Positions 23,463 through 36,400 of a stretch of DNA of 41,129 nt are shown piece after piece; position 1 is the first letter of the stretch, and every line of letters begins with the position of its first letter. The notes below the pieces were generated by a model, which was given only the letters and a program-made list of their open reading frames with translations, did no database searches and was not told where the DNA came from. Origin of the DNA: Symbiodinium natans (lineage: Eukaryota > Sar > Dinophyceae > Suessiales > Symbiodiniaceae); assembly GCA_905221605.1 (NCBI GenBank), contig CAJNDS010002711.1:267501-308629 (forward strand), read 5' to 3'. The translations under genes were made by a program, and so were the position numbers.

Positions 23463-24629
23463 CTGTCCTGGGATTCCGGTGGCGTTACTTCTGATTTTGT
23501 CTTCTTTTTTGTATATATATATATATATATATTTGTTTTTTTTTTTTTTGGGGGGGGGGGGGGGGGGGTTAGGGTTTGGGCTCTTTAGGGTTTAGGGTGT
23601 AGGGTTTAGGGTTGTTTAGAGGGTTCCCAGACTTCAGGAATCGAAAAGCTAAGGCAGCTAACGGGTGGCATCTTCGAGGGCTTTTTTGGGGCGTTTTCCT
23701 GGGGGGGGGGGGGGGGACTCTTGTGTTGGGCCGGGCTCAGGGATGGCTTGGGGCTTCTTAGGCTTAGGGCTTGGGGCAGTTGGTGGCATGATGAGGTGTC
23801 GCGAGCGAGCCTGGCAGGCACATCAGCCAGGGCCAGCCTACTAGATCACACAAAAACTCGACGTGCAACAGGCAGCTAAGCGACGCTGCCGTCTCGTTGG
23901 CACCATGTGCACCGGTGCCGAGGGCAAGCAAGAACGCAATCCTGATGCGTTGCGCTCCATCTGGTTTTACATGCTTCTGCTCCCGGCGGCATTCAAGCCT
24001 CCTCTCTCCCTCTCTTGCTCTCTTTCTTTCTCTCACTGATTCTCTTGACCCTCTGCGTGAGTTCTGTGTCTCCTGGTTGTCCCCACGGCCACACCGGTGT
24101 GACAGTGTCAAAACCCCGGGGACCAAGCCAGCCCTTAATTGAACCATGCTTGGAATTCTAGGTTAGCAGTACTACTCAGGCAAAAAAAGCTCGCAGTTTT
24201 TTGGCTTCATTCAATTTGGTCACAACACAACCCTAAACTCCAAACCCCACAAAGAAATCTACATGGGCCACACAAGACCAGATACGCCCAGTTTAGAAGG
24301 TTTAGGGTCTAGGCAAGAACCCAAGGAAACGCCTGCACGACCAAGCCTCTCGAAAAGAAAAACCCTTCCGGACAAGTCCGGCACTCACATAATACAACCC
24401 CCCCACCTAAACCCTAAACCCTAAACCCTAAATCCTAAACCTAAATCCTAAACCCTAAACCCTAAACCCTAATCCCCCCCCTCAGTTGCGGGCCCCGGAC
24501 CGGGGTCATGCACAAGCAAGCCAAGGCATCGGGGAAATTTCACGTGCTTCACCTACAGGTCCGTCCTTGCACATCCCCCCCCACATCCCCCCATCCCCCA
24601 CAAAAGCTTTCGCAAGGCCAAGCGGCATG

Positions 24630-24800
24630 TGAAGTCACAGACGCTCGCTCACACTCACTCATTCTCTCTCTAACTCCATCTCTCTATTCCTTCCTTACCT
24701 TCCCTTCCCTTCCCTCTCCTTCCCTTTGCTTCCCTCCCCTTCCTTTCCTTGCCTGTGCTGTCCCTTTCATTTCCTGTCCTGTCCTTCCCTTCCTTCCGAG
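24630..24800 (+). repeat. Pyrimidine-rich tract
   Basis: TCCCTTCC/CTCTCT-rich DNA with an open frame that merely reflects composition. A smaller similar tract lies at 23998-24045. Confidence 0.85.
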
Positions 24801-25365
24801 GCCTCTCGGAGTCACTCTCTCTCCAAGGATCCGGGCGGGGAAACTCGCATGCCACATCCCAGATTCCGTTCTGATTCCAATATTCCCAATATGTTAATCA
24901 ATATATTGTTGCTATGATAATTATGATCATTAGAATGATTACCAATTTGTATTGCTATTTTTTGTTCGTGTCAACTATTATCTCAGACAAGACCTGAAAA
25001 CATTCCAAGGTTCAGCGATGTGCGAAGGAATGCCATGGGGAAAACGAGGATGTCGAGACACGACAATGCCTACCAAAGTCCTCTCTGAGCCACTGCCTGC
25101 GGATCTTGCTGGGCAAGCACATGCAAGCACGCAGGCAAGTAGGACTCTGCTGCGGCGACACACAACCACGCGGCCTCCTTCGGTATCCTGCCTGTAGATG
25201 CAACCCTGAACCCTGAACCCTCAACCAGAAACCGTAAGCCCTTTCTGGCAGCCGGACTGAGGGCCCGAAGCTAGACCCTGAACCCCTTTTTTCGCAGCCC
25301 TAATCCCTAAGCCCTAAGCCCTAAACCCTCAACCCCAGAACCCAAAGAGGCCCGGACTGGTACAG

Positions 25366-25458
25366 GTCCTCATGGTTTGCATCTGGGGCCGAGTTCCTAG
25401 GATGAGGGAAGAGCGCTGGAGACTTGAGTCATGCAGCGACAGGGCTTCAGCCTTCAAG
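25366..25458. other. Exon-like island, strand unresolved
   Basis: Bracketed by CCCTAAA variants (25295-25338) and TTTAGGG variants (from 25480). The plus strand is open for 31 codons between ACAG|GTC and AAG|GTTT. The minus strand is open for 27 codons from GAAG|GCT to ATGAG|GACC (25451-25369). Neither translation is recognised. It lies between the enolase stop and the phosphoesterase. Confidence 0.25.
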
Positions 25459-26311
25459 GTTTATCTGGTTTTGCGAGTTTTAGGGTTTATAAGGCTTAGG
25501 GTTTACGGCTTAGGATTATAAACTAGGGGTTAGGGTTTACAAGGTTTAGGGTTTAGGGGATTGCAAACCGACTGCCAGTCAGCGTGCGCGGCAGCCGAAG
25601 GTCCAGTCACGACCAGCCTCAGACTCCTCAATGCTGAGAAATTGAACCGATGGATGTGCCGCAAGCACCAAAGGCAGTCACATTCTCAAGTCACTCGACA
25701 TACTTCTCCAATAGCCACGGAAACATAACAAGGTTAAACTTTAATCTGGCAACAAATACGGAAACCCTAAACGTTTAAAGTTCAACTATTGACTGTTCAA
25801 GTCTGTACTGAGTCTAGCCTTCGCCACATGATCTGTCGCTCGTGTCGGCACTTTTTTCCTGACCAGGTCAGCGTGGCAAAGAGTTTCCTGTTTTGAAAAT
25901 GGCGCCTGGCATGCCCAGACAGTGATGATCGCAAGACTTGCGGCTTAGGGTTCTACTATATGCTTCAGAACCCCAAACGAATCAAAAACAATAATGTAGG
26001 AAGAACATCTTTCAGTTTTTCGGGGTTCTTAAGCAATTCGTAGGGTTTAGGGTTCAGGGTTCCTCCTGATTTTGCTGACGAGGTAATGGCATTGAGCTAC
26101 ATCGACATACACCCACCGAAACCCTAAACCCTAAACCCTAAACCCTAAACCCTAAACCCTAAACCCTACTTTCAGAATGGAAGCCGATCAGGGAAAAGAC
26201 ATGCCAGCTCCACAGCTCAGCGCAAACTGGGCTGGGCAGCCCAGGGGGCTGTTGATGAATCGATGTCCAGAACTTGCTCTCTGGGTCTTCTGAAGATGTC
26301 CGGGGGTTGAC

Positions 26312-26408
26312 GAAGATAGGGAACCCTCAATATAGTCCCCCAAATAGTCGGATTCCCTAAGAATAAAGACCCCCCAATTGAGGTACCCCTAGTTTCGGAA
26401 ACGCCCAT
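26312..26408. mobile_element. Short inverted-repeat element, family A
   Basis: Core GTCCCCCAAATAGTCGGATT and right end GGTACCCCTAGTTTCGGAAA match the other copies. It lies 3' of enolase. Confidence 0.7.
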
Positions 26409-26510
26409 GTGGAGGCATCTAGAAAACATCAGTGCGTTGCCTGTCTGGAGCCTGGTAGTTCGGCTTCTGTGCGGCATGACAATCTTGCCTGCTTGAGGGG
26501 GGTTTCGGGT

Positions 26511-26592
26511 TAGGGTTTAGGGTTTAGGGTTTAGGGCTTAGGGCTTAGGGTTTAGGGTTTAGGGTTTAGGGTTTAGGGTTTAGGGTTTAGGG
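26511..26592 (+). repeat. Interstitial telomere-like block (TTTAGGG)n
   Basis: About 11 units including two GCTTAGG variants, in the interval 3' of enolase. Confidence 0.95.
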
Positions 26593-27424
26593 GAGGTGGA
26601 CTCTGCACTGCATAAGATTCAAGGAGCGCAGTTCAGTTCATGTAAAGCCAGGCCACCAGGTGATCCCTTCACCCTGTAAAATCTATGGCTCTAGGAAGTG
26701 AAGACCCAGAAGATCTGCCCCTGTAGGGCAAAACGGTCACGAGCGAATTGATCGGCAGAGGGAGGCGGAAGAGACACCTGCAAAAGGACGGAACGGGAGG
26801 GATGCATCTAGGGTAGGGAGTCATGATGATCTTTGGGACTGGGCGAATGTACCCTACACTTATGACAAGTCCCTAGTAAGGTTTAGATTAGGTCTTCGTG
26901 AGGCGAGTGAGGGCTGCTTGGCAGTGACGCTGGGGGAGACCTTTAAAGACATCGGGAAGCTCTGCATTGGGGGGGGGGGGGGAGGTTCGCAAGGATCCCT
27001 TATGAAGGCATGGACCAGTCTCTTTAAACGCGGCGCAGTACCAATGGAAGCGAACTTCGGGTTCTTTTGGGGACAAGTCTTTTGAACAGCTACAGTTCTG
27101 AAGTATCCTTGGGAAAAGAGGGAAACCCGAAGCCCAAAACAACGAAAACAAAACGGGTTGCCATGGACGTATCCATCAATGCCACAGGGGCCCGCTGCTG
27201 TTGAAGAAGGACAGGTATACCACAGTCCGGCTATCGCCTTTGACCCCCACATGAGAAACGCACACCCAGACACCTGTAGGCTCTAAACGCCAAAGGCGCA
27301 AAATCCTGAACCCCAAAATCGCCCTCACCCTCCATCGACATGAAAACGCAACAACCATCACGACATGTTTGTATCACCAGAACAATTGGCAACGAATCGT
27401 TCGCCCGCCCGCAAAACTACCTCC

Positions 27425-30400
27425 TCAGGCAGCCATCCACACGGGCTTGCGCCAGCTCTCGCCGGCGTAGGCGCACTTGTCGCCCAGCTCCTGTTTGTGA
27501 ACCCGGACCGAGGCCATACCGTGGTCAACCCCAAAACCCTAAGCCCTCGAAAAGCTAGAATCACGAGCATCGATGCTTTCGGAGGCGCATGGTGGTTTAA
27601 CCCTAAACCCTTTTTTTTCCATCTGGGCTGGGTGCGAAATGCCAGAAAAAGCAACCTAAACCCCAAACCCCAAGCCGCTGCCTCCTCGATGCGCATCAGC
27701 TGATTGTACTTGGCATTGCGGTCGGAGCGGCATGGGGCACCGGTCTTGATCTGGCCAGTGCACAGACCCACCTCGACATGCGCGCTCTACGGGGTTTCGA
27801 AGGGTTGCTATTTTTGGGATGTTCCCCCTTATACTAACAGTCCTTCATAAAGTTGAACCTTTTTCCCCCTTGGTTATTGGAGTTGTGGACGTTCCCAATG
27901 GGCAAGTAAACCCTATAACTATAACCTGGAAACCCTGGGATGCTCCCCCTTATACTCACAGCCCTGAATCGGGTAGTACCCCCCATGCTCGGTGGATCAG
28001 GGGGGATACGGTAGGTGTACTTCAGGATTCGAACTCTGGGGAAAAGAAGCCCTTCGAGGAAGCATTTGACTGGGGATCCGGAGAGGAGAAGCGGAGTGAC
28101 TTTGAGAGGGTACAACATTTGTGAAACCACATGATGCCAGTTCTTTGGCCACAAGTAAGTACCCTAAACCCTAAACCCTAAACCCTGAAACCTAAAACCC
28201 TATATGCCGCAGCTTCGGCACTCCTTAAATACTGGAATGCTCCCTCGCCTCGAACCCCCATGGAGGCCCAGACTACCCGAAACATTCCCAATGTTCAGGG
28301 ATATTCAGGGACTGAAGGAGGGACCCTTATAAGAGACCTTAGGGGCATTTAGGGTTTGGCAACTTAGGTATATAGGGACTGTATAAGGGATTGGGGGGTA
28401 TTTAGGGAAACAAGAATAAGGGTCCCTTCTAATGGGTCCCTCATTGTACCCCTTGACCGAAACATTCCTCTGGACCCTGCATTTAAAACCAACCCGAGGG
28501 ACAGCCAAATCCGCGATCGTGGTGTCCTCCGTCTCTCCGGAGCGGTGGGAGCACATCACACCCCATCCGTTCACCTTCGCACTGAGAAGTTGTAGGTTCT
28601 TACGATAAAACACCTTCCAGGATTCTTAGGTAACCTACAGCAGACAAGTAGGGTTTGGGGTTTAGGGGTCGAAGGGGTTTCGGGCTTAAGTTTAGGATTC
28701 TTTCCGCACCACCGGGGCGAATGGCGTTTAGGCTGCATCTCCTACTGTCTGGTATGCCGTTTGTGTTTGAGAGTCGAACTTATTGATATGTTTATGCCGG
28801 GGCCCCAATGCTTCCGCACTCGAAGCCCGTTTCGGGTGTTTGGAGGTCTTGGGCGATGTGCTGTTCTAGAGAAGCTTAGGTAAATAGGTTCTCCAGCAGA
28901 TGGTTTGTGAATAAGCGGGGGTTGCTCGTACGTGGTCAATGTTGTGCTACGGAGGGGGAGGAGGGGGTGGAGGGAGGAGGGGCGAGGGGGAGGAGGGGGG
29001 GGTATGAGGGGGGGAGGAGTGGAGGGGGGGAGGAAGGGGGGGGGGGGGGGGGAGGAGCTTCAGAGTGCAGGCCTTTGCATGTTGGTGTATCCAACCATGT
29101 CATGGCTAAGGAGGTCCATGAAGCAGCCATGAGACCACCTAAATTTGTTCACCCCAGAAGCAGCCATTGTTCTTTGCCCTGGCAAAGCAAAACATATCAC
29201 ATTGAATTGAACACAATGTCAACAGCAACAATGAAAACGGCAAGAACTTAGTAACTAAGTACGCCTGACGGAGAACAACGACAATGGCATTAACCACAAC
29301 AGCAGCTTCAACAGCACCCATGATTTCAGGAATGGCAATAGTCGCAATGGCAGTACGAAAAATTATGACACTCCTGCTATAAAACGCTGTGATCGTCATG
29401 AAAACGTGAAAAGAACACTTCGCCATCAAAGAAAAAAGAAGCTTTTGCTAAGAATAGAGAAGAGCTAATGGCAGTAGTAATAAAAATGACTGACCAAAAA
29501 AACAAACAGCACACAGAGTGGAACATCGGGGAGCAGGCACCTTGCAAAGTTTGACGGCGTCAATGGACTCGGACACGGTTCCAATCCTGAGAGATTCACA
29601 TAACAGTCTAAACCCAAAACCCTAATTGAACCAAACACACCCTATCAAGCATGCCTGGCTTGGGCGGGTGCTGCCGTGATCGCTTCTTAGCCAAACTGCC
29701 CGCCAGTTTTGCCCCCAAACCGCAGCCCCCCAAACTGCAATTCTCGACATCTCGTTCTTTCAGTGTTCCTGCGATGCCGCAAAAACAGGCAAAAGCCGGC
29801 GATCGCTAGCAAAGGCGTATGGGACCTCTGTCCTCACTATAGAGTCTGCTACCGAGTCTACTACCCGAAGGAACCCGGTGATGTGGGACACTGGATGTGG
29901 CAGGAGACACACCCACTATCTTGGGGACAAAATGAACACTAATATTGGGATCATATACCTTTTACTATAAATTCCTATGAAGGTAGAGGAGCCATAAACC
30001 TTTTTAGGGCTAATTTGGTCCCCAAGAACTATAGCATGCTTCAAGCCTCCGGTTGCGGAACCCAAGTGTCTGGTTCACCTTCAGCAGCAAGGCATTGCAG
30101 GCCTTGGCTTGATTTACATATTTTGTCTGCTACTTTTTTTCATGTATATATATGTATGTATATATGTATACATACATACATACATACATGCATGCATACA
30201 TGCATACATGCATACATGCATACATGCATACATGCATACATGCATACATGCATACATACATACATACATACATACATACACATGCATATATGTATATACA
30301 TGTTTACATGTTATGTGATTCCAGTGGTTTGGAAAGCGCGTCAAAACTGTTGAAATTTGTCCCGGGGCCCTGCGATGGTCGTGAGAACGGCTGAGGCCTT

Positions 30401-33400
30401 TGCCTCTTGTGGCAAGAGGCCTTTGCCTACTGGCTGGTAATTCGGGGCTTGTCTGCTGAACAACGAGCAAAGTGAAGTGAAATAACACATGAGTGTGGGG
30501 TGGGCTTCAGTTGCTTCGTTGCTGTCTGCATTGTTTGAGGAGGAGCACCCTCAAGACAAGCGAAGCATGTACTCCTGATGTAGATCTCGAGTTTTCAAGA
30601 ACAGTTATATGCATGTATATGGTACTATATGTATGTGTGTATATCTACATACATGCATATATATATATATATGATTATATATGTATATTAAGTAATTTGT
30701 ATCTGTTTATTTGTATGTATATGCATATGCGTATCTCATAAAGGGAAGAGTAACTAAACAAATGCCCGGACCGTGAGCTTGCTCAGGGGCCTTGTCGTCG
30801 ATTGCCTTCTTCACACGGGAGACGTTCGTGACGGTCAGGTCATCTCCGACAACCTGCAGGCGACTCCCTCATTTTGTCAAGGGCTGTTGACTTCTCAGGA
30901 TTTTGTTTAGGGTGCTTGGGGAAGGCTTTAGGAATTTAGGGCTTTCAGGTTGTTCGCGGTTTGGACGGTTTTTGTTCCATGATTAGGTTCCGTACAGTTT
31001 GAACCAGATTTAAGGCTCCCTGTTACAGTAGCTTCAGCCCGAGCCCGGTAAGGGAACAGAATGTAGAGAACTTGCCAACATGAAACCTCTTTTTGCGGCC
31101 ATCATACCTATACCTTCTTTGAGACTGTAGTCGCATGTTTGGGGTATGCGCTCCCAATTGCTCCCAATTTTGGGGGTGCGTTTGATCCCCAAAAGTCCGT
31201 GCCGTGATTTGGTGCAGGTGTAGGCTGCAAAGTAGTGGAGGGCTCGTTGGGCGTCATCTAAACCTCAAAGACTCCAACAAGCCGTTGAAAAACGGCCCCT
31301 AACTTGCAGTTCATCCAAGACCAGGCCTCGAACAGCCTCAACCTTCAATCGCAAGCCTCTTGTTGATCCCTAAGCCCACAAAATAGACCTAAACCCTAAA
31401 AGAGCCTCAACCCTTCGCCCTCAGCCCCTTAGACCCTGTACCCTTAAACCCTTTTTTGCAACTGGACTCCTTGCTACCCTTAAACCCTAAACCCTAAACT
31501 CTAAACCCTAAACCTCCCCCAAAACACCCTCTGAGCCTGCGTGGGTCCACCCACTTTCTCAGTGAAGGCGGACCAGGCGGCCCAGTCGTCTTGGTCGAAG
31601 GGGTCCTGAAAACGGCTGACTTTGGGGTGGGTTTTGGGGTTTCAGGTTTAGGGTATAGGGTTAGAGTATAGGGTATAGGGTTTCGGGATGTTTAGGGCTT
31701 AAGTCTTTAGGTTTTATAGGGTTTGGTACGAGCTTTGGTTCAGGGACTATTTGCCGTTCCCTCATCGCCGCCCTTGATCTCAGAACCTCTTTCAAGAACC
31801 CCCACCCCTTTCAACGGGGAGACCCCAACTCCTTCCAGAAAACTGCAAGAGCCCCAAAGTCCTCGATGGTGATCAGCGGGTAGTTCTTGCAGAGGTCCGC
31901 GTAGAAGTCGGCAAGCTGGACGCCCGTCATCTTCAGATCCGGGGTCTTCTCGGCCTTCAACTCTTAAGAAATATTTTGACAACCCGATGAGTGGCCAAAA
32001 GGCAACCAAAAGCCCTATAAACACGCGACGCCCTGGAGCCGCTTTATAATAACTATACTTAGTAGGACCGCTTCTTCTTTCAAGTGGACACCCAAGATCC
32101 TAAGGCATGTCACAAGCCTTGCACTGGAAGTGGTTGCGCGTGAAATGCTGAGACACTAGATCTGTTGCACTTCCCTACGCCCGCAATAACACGCATGCTA
32201 CTCGCCGGGATCCAAAAGGGCATGTCTGCAGGTTTTGGGTTCTTGGGCAGTTTGGAGGCCTTCCAGATCATCGCGTAGCCTACTCAACTCAGCCCCAGGG
32301 TATTTTGAGTGCTTGCTGCTATGTTACTAAAGGGACATCATTCACGGTTCATGTTGATAGGCTCTTGTCGCATCTCTCCCTGGGCGCTCCACGTATGGGG
32401 TGTGACCCCCAAAGCCTATGCTGGAGGCCTCCGCATACCAAGTTCCAAGGTCGTAGCAGTCAGCGCCCTCCACCTGTTCACTGAAGAAGCGTGGGTTTTC
32501 GTTAAGAGCTATCAACATCAGGGTGGGCTGGGTAGGATTACTTGTCACAACAGGAACTTCCACTACTGCCGAATCATATGATGCTCTCGAAGTGCAAAAC
32601 AAGACAGATCCAGACGGCGATACGAAAAACAAACCTTGCGCGACGCACTGACTGAGATGTGATACTTGACTTGCAGTTGGCATGCAGCAGGCAAAGCTTT
32701 GCTAAATGTCGGCTGAAAGATCCTTCGTACGTCTTCCTTGCACACATGTCAGACCACCACATTCCAAACTGCATGCTGAAGCTATGACTTCTCTCCGCTG
32801 GTTAAGTGACGGTACCAAGGTCGAACAACTGTGAGATCGAGGGGGGTCTTATCCAAGAAAGTTGGTACTGATGAGTCTACAAGGGCCTTAGCCCTAAACC
32901 CTAAACCCTAAACCCTAAACCCTAAACCCTAAACCCTAAACCGGGCGGCGCACCTTGAACTCAGAGGCTGCCACGTCCATTCCAATCTTGCACTTGTCCT
33001 TGTACCCTGCCTGCAGGGTGAGCGGAGGAGCTTGCCACAGCACGGCGTTTCGGGTTTCGGGTTTCGGGTGTAGGGTTTAGGGTGCTGGAGGAGCTTGCCA
33101 CAGCACGGTGTTTCGGGTTTCGGGTTTCGGGTGTAGGGTTTAGGGTGCTGGAGGAGCTTGCCACAGCACGGTGTTTCGGGTTTCGGGTTTAGGGTGTAGG
33201 GTTTAGGGTGCTGGAGGAGCTTGCCACAGCACGGTGTTTAGGGTTTAGGGTTTAGGGTTTGGGGTTCTGGAGCAACGGGATTGCAATGCTGGGCCATCCT
33301 ACTTTCATGTGCTCCAGATGTAGGTCCCATCTCGTCAAGGATACCCCACCGTTTGGTTATTCAAAACCATTCACACAGCCATGTGGGTCCTACCTGATTT

Positions 33401-36400
33401 TGTGTGCCGTCCAGAGAGACATTGGCAAATACACCACTATGCTGGGAGCCATAGCTTAAGTTTGCTCCGCAACCCTACCCTAGCCCCAGAGAGCCAAACT
33501 TCACCCCGGAATACACCTTGCGTCACAATCAAAACCCTAAACCCTAAAACCCAAGTTTCAAGGTCATTGGGCTCCCCAGCCTGAACCCTAAACCCTGAAC
33601 CCTTAAACCCTAGAACCCAGCCTTCTCAATGGCCTCCATAATCAGCTCCACCCCCTGCTTGGCATCGCAGGGCGGGGCGAAACCTGGGCGAGTTCATACT
33701 GCATTGGATGCTCCGGGGCCCGAATGTATCCCCCCGGGCTCCAGAGACAGCAAGCGCTACATGACGTCGTTGCCTCCGCCCTTTACGGACAGTCAGAGTG
33801 TCTTACGCAACTACCATGATAGCTTGTGGCCATTGCTTCAATAGCCAGCTATAGAATTTAAAACTTAACTTCAAGCTTCGCAAACGCGGCTTGCCATCTT
33901 CACCTATACCACCTGCTAAAACCATCGTAGGAACAACTTAGGGCCTTTCTGTTAACATAAACACAACTGGCGCAAAGGGACCACCCTCATCTCCGATGAG
34001 GGTAGCGTCACCGCCGAACCTCGGAAGCTGATTCTGGTTAAGTTCATATGGGGCATGTGCCTCAGGATGGGAGCGGGGGTTTTACGAGGATCCGCTGCGC
34101 AGGGACCCCCCAAAGTAGGCAAAATAGGCACACTCCTGTTGGGAATCCATATTCAGGGGTTTACTGTGATTTAGGGGCGAAGGAACGGGATTTAGAGTTA
34201 CAGGGGTCTGTTTTTGGGCGGGGGGCTATCGTGGTCCTTGTATGTAAGATTAAACGGTTGAACCCCCCCCCTGGGCTTAGGGTTCGGGGTGCCCCAAGCA
34301 TTCTGAACCCTGTGCAACTAGATTTCAGATTCCCCATGACAAGATATGTGAACCATCTGCCTATGTCGGCTCCTGTTAACCCACAAACTGCCTTCCGAAA
34401 GGAGGGCTTGAAGCCCCTGAACCCTCCAAAGCCCACACCTTAAGCTTGCTAAACCCTCAACCAAAACCCTAGACCCTCTAAACCCCACCTAAGCGCTAAC
34501 ACCCTAGAGCCCTAAAACTCTGTCTACATGGACCACAGCCCGAAAGAAGAAAAAACAACAACAACATTAAACTCCAGGGCACTTCTTCTTGATGATGCCC
34601 TTCAGGGTGTGGTAGCACTCGGCACCGATCCGCATGGCATCCTCATGGAGCATGGCTTTGTTGTTTCGTTATAGTGGTTCTTAACAACGGTTAAGGTTTA
34701 GGGTTTAGGGTTTAGGATTTTGGGTTTAGGGTTAGGGTTTATATGTTTTCTATACTAACTGTTCCATTCATCTTTTCTTTGGGGAGGGGGTCTAGGAGTT
34801 TGGGTCGGGAGAGATGCGCTGATGAGGGTTTAGGGCTGATAAGGTTCAGGCCTTTGGTAGGGTCCTTGAACTCTTTCGGTGAAGAATCTTGGGCTCCCAT
34901 TGTTCCCTGAACCTTACTAAACCCTAAACCCTAAACCCTACATCCTAAACCCTAAACCCTAAACCCTAAACCCCACCCGTAGGCCAGTTTGTTGGGGGTG
35001 GGGATGGGGCATGGGGCAAAACCTCATCCTTCCCGCGGTCCTTGAAGGACGAGGCTCCCACTGGGATGATGAAGTACCTTGCTTCAGGGGACTTCGGGCT
35101 TGGAATGATTTACGGTGTATAAGGACTCGAAATCTTGTTCCCCTATATAGCCCCGATTTTTGCGGCATATGGTCGCTACGTACCTCGTAGCTCCTTCTTA
35201 CCCCCCAAGTAACCCCTAACCATTTTTGGGGTCCCTCCTTCAGTCCCTGGAATGATGCTATGTGCAAGCTTCAGGGCAACTTAGGGGCGTATAGGGTCTA
35301 GTGAGGTCTCGCGGCCGCGCCGGAGAGAACGTACTCAGATGTCGTTAGCCCAAAAGCCCTTTGTGCCTAAACCCTATAGAGGGTTTTCTGGTTTGTAAAC
35401 CCTAAACTTTAAGCCCCAACCCTAAACCTAGATCATGGAACGTTGGAAATTGGAGTTAATACAGGGGTATTTCCCAAACTAGGGGGCACCCCTTTTACAC
35501 CCCAAATGGAATAGAACCCCCTTAGAGACCCCCAAAAGGGGCACACCCCTCCCCGCCATCATTTTCGGAAAGCCCCATATCGGAACCCTAAGCCCTGAGA
35601 AGAAACAAACAAGCTTTGCTTCGAGGCCACTCCTGGAAGGCCAACTTGTTTCCGGCGTGGGATCCGCCGTTGATCACCTCAACTTTCAAGGAGCTGAAGC
35701 CCGACATGGGTTCATGGCTCATCTTACCTCAACTGGGAACGACAGTAGTATAGGGTGTGTGCCGCCAAACTTCGGGATTCCCCTAACACCAACCCTCAGC
35801 CCTACACCCTGAACCCTAAGCCTGGCGTAGCAGAGCTGAACATACCCCTGTCTTCAACTAGAGTCGTCGGGCGCCTCCAAAAAAACCCTTCCGCCAAAGG
35901 GGGCCGCCAACGAGTCTACGACCAAAGCGTCCTTCAAAATTGTAGGGAACATGAAGGGGGGTTTAGGGTTTAGGGTTTAGGGTCCTGCCCCGAAAACAAG
36001 AGACTTGGCCCTCTTCTGCCCCAGCTGCGTTGAAGCACGGCACCGGGAGGGTCAGCTTGGAGCCGTTTCCTGGCCAATGCTACAGATGAAGCCTCCCTAT
36101 AAACCCTATAAACCCTACAAACTCTAGACCCTGTCAACCCCGCAAGCTCAAAAGGCACTAATGGCCTTGAACGGTTTCTAGACTACTGGAGGGATAGAGA
36201 AGCCCCAAACCCCGAAAGCCTTAAACAACCCTACGCCCTATAAACCCCAAACCCCTAAACCATCTTTGAACCCTGAACCAGCTATAAACCCTAAACCCTC
36301 AACTTTTTTGAACCTGGAAGAAACCCTAAACTTTTGAACCCAGACTCCGCATGTCAGCTGGCTCTGAAACGCGGCAACCCTAAACCCTAAACCCTAAACC

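Larger units (their letters stand above)
19839..27424. other. Interval between the phosphoesterase and enolase genes
   Basis: It contains a G/T-rich microsatellite (20071-21594), poly-G tracts near 21810, 22760-22793, 23551-23569 and 23701-23717, an AT tract at 23513-23545, a pyrimidine-rich stretch at 24630-24800, telomere-like blocks and one inverted-repeat element (26312-26408). It probably holds the 5' exons of the phosphoesterase and the 3' flank of enolase. No other product is recognised. Confidence 0.6.

Noticed and set aside
24508-24897. 129-codon plus-strand frame
   Set aside because: Most of it is pyrimidine-rich low-complexity sequence. A short exon near 24506-24580 is possible on either strand.
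30109-30488. Frames of repeated His/Thr/Tyr/Met residues
   Set aside because: They are products of the TACA/TGCA microsatellite inside enolase intron 20.
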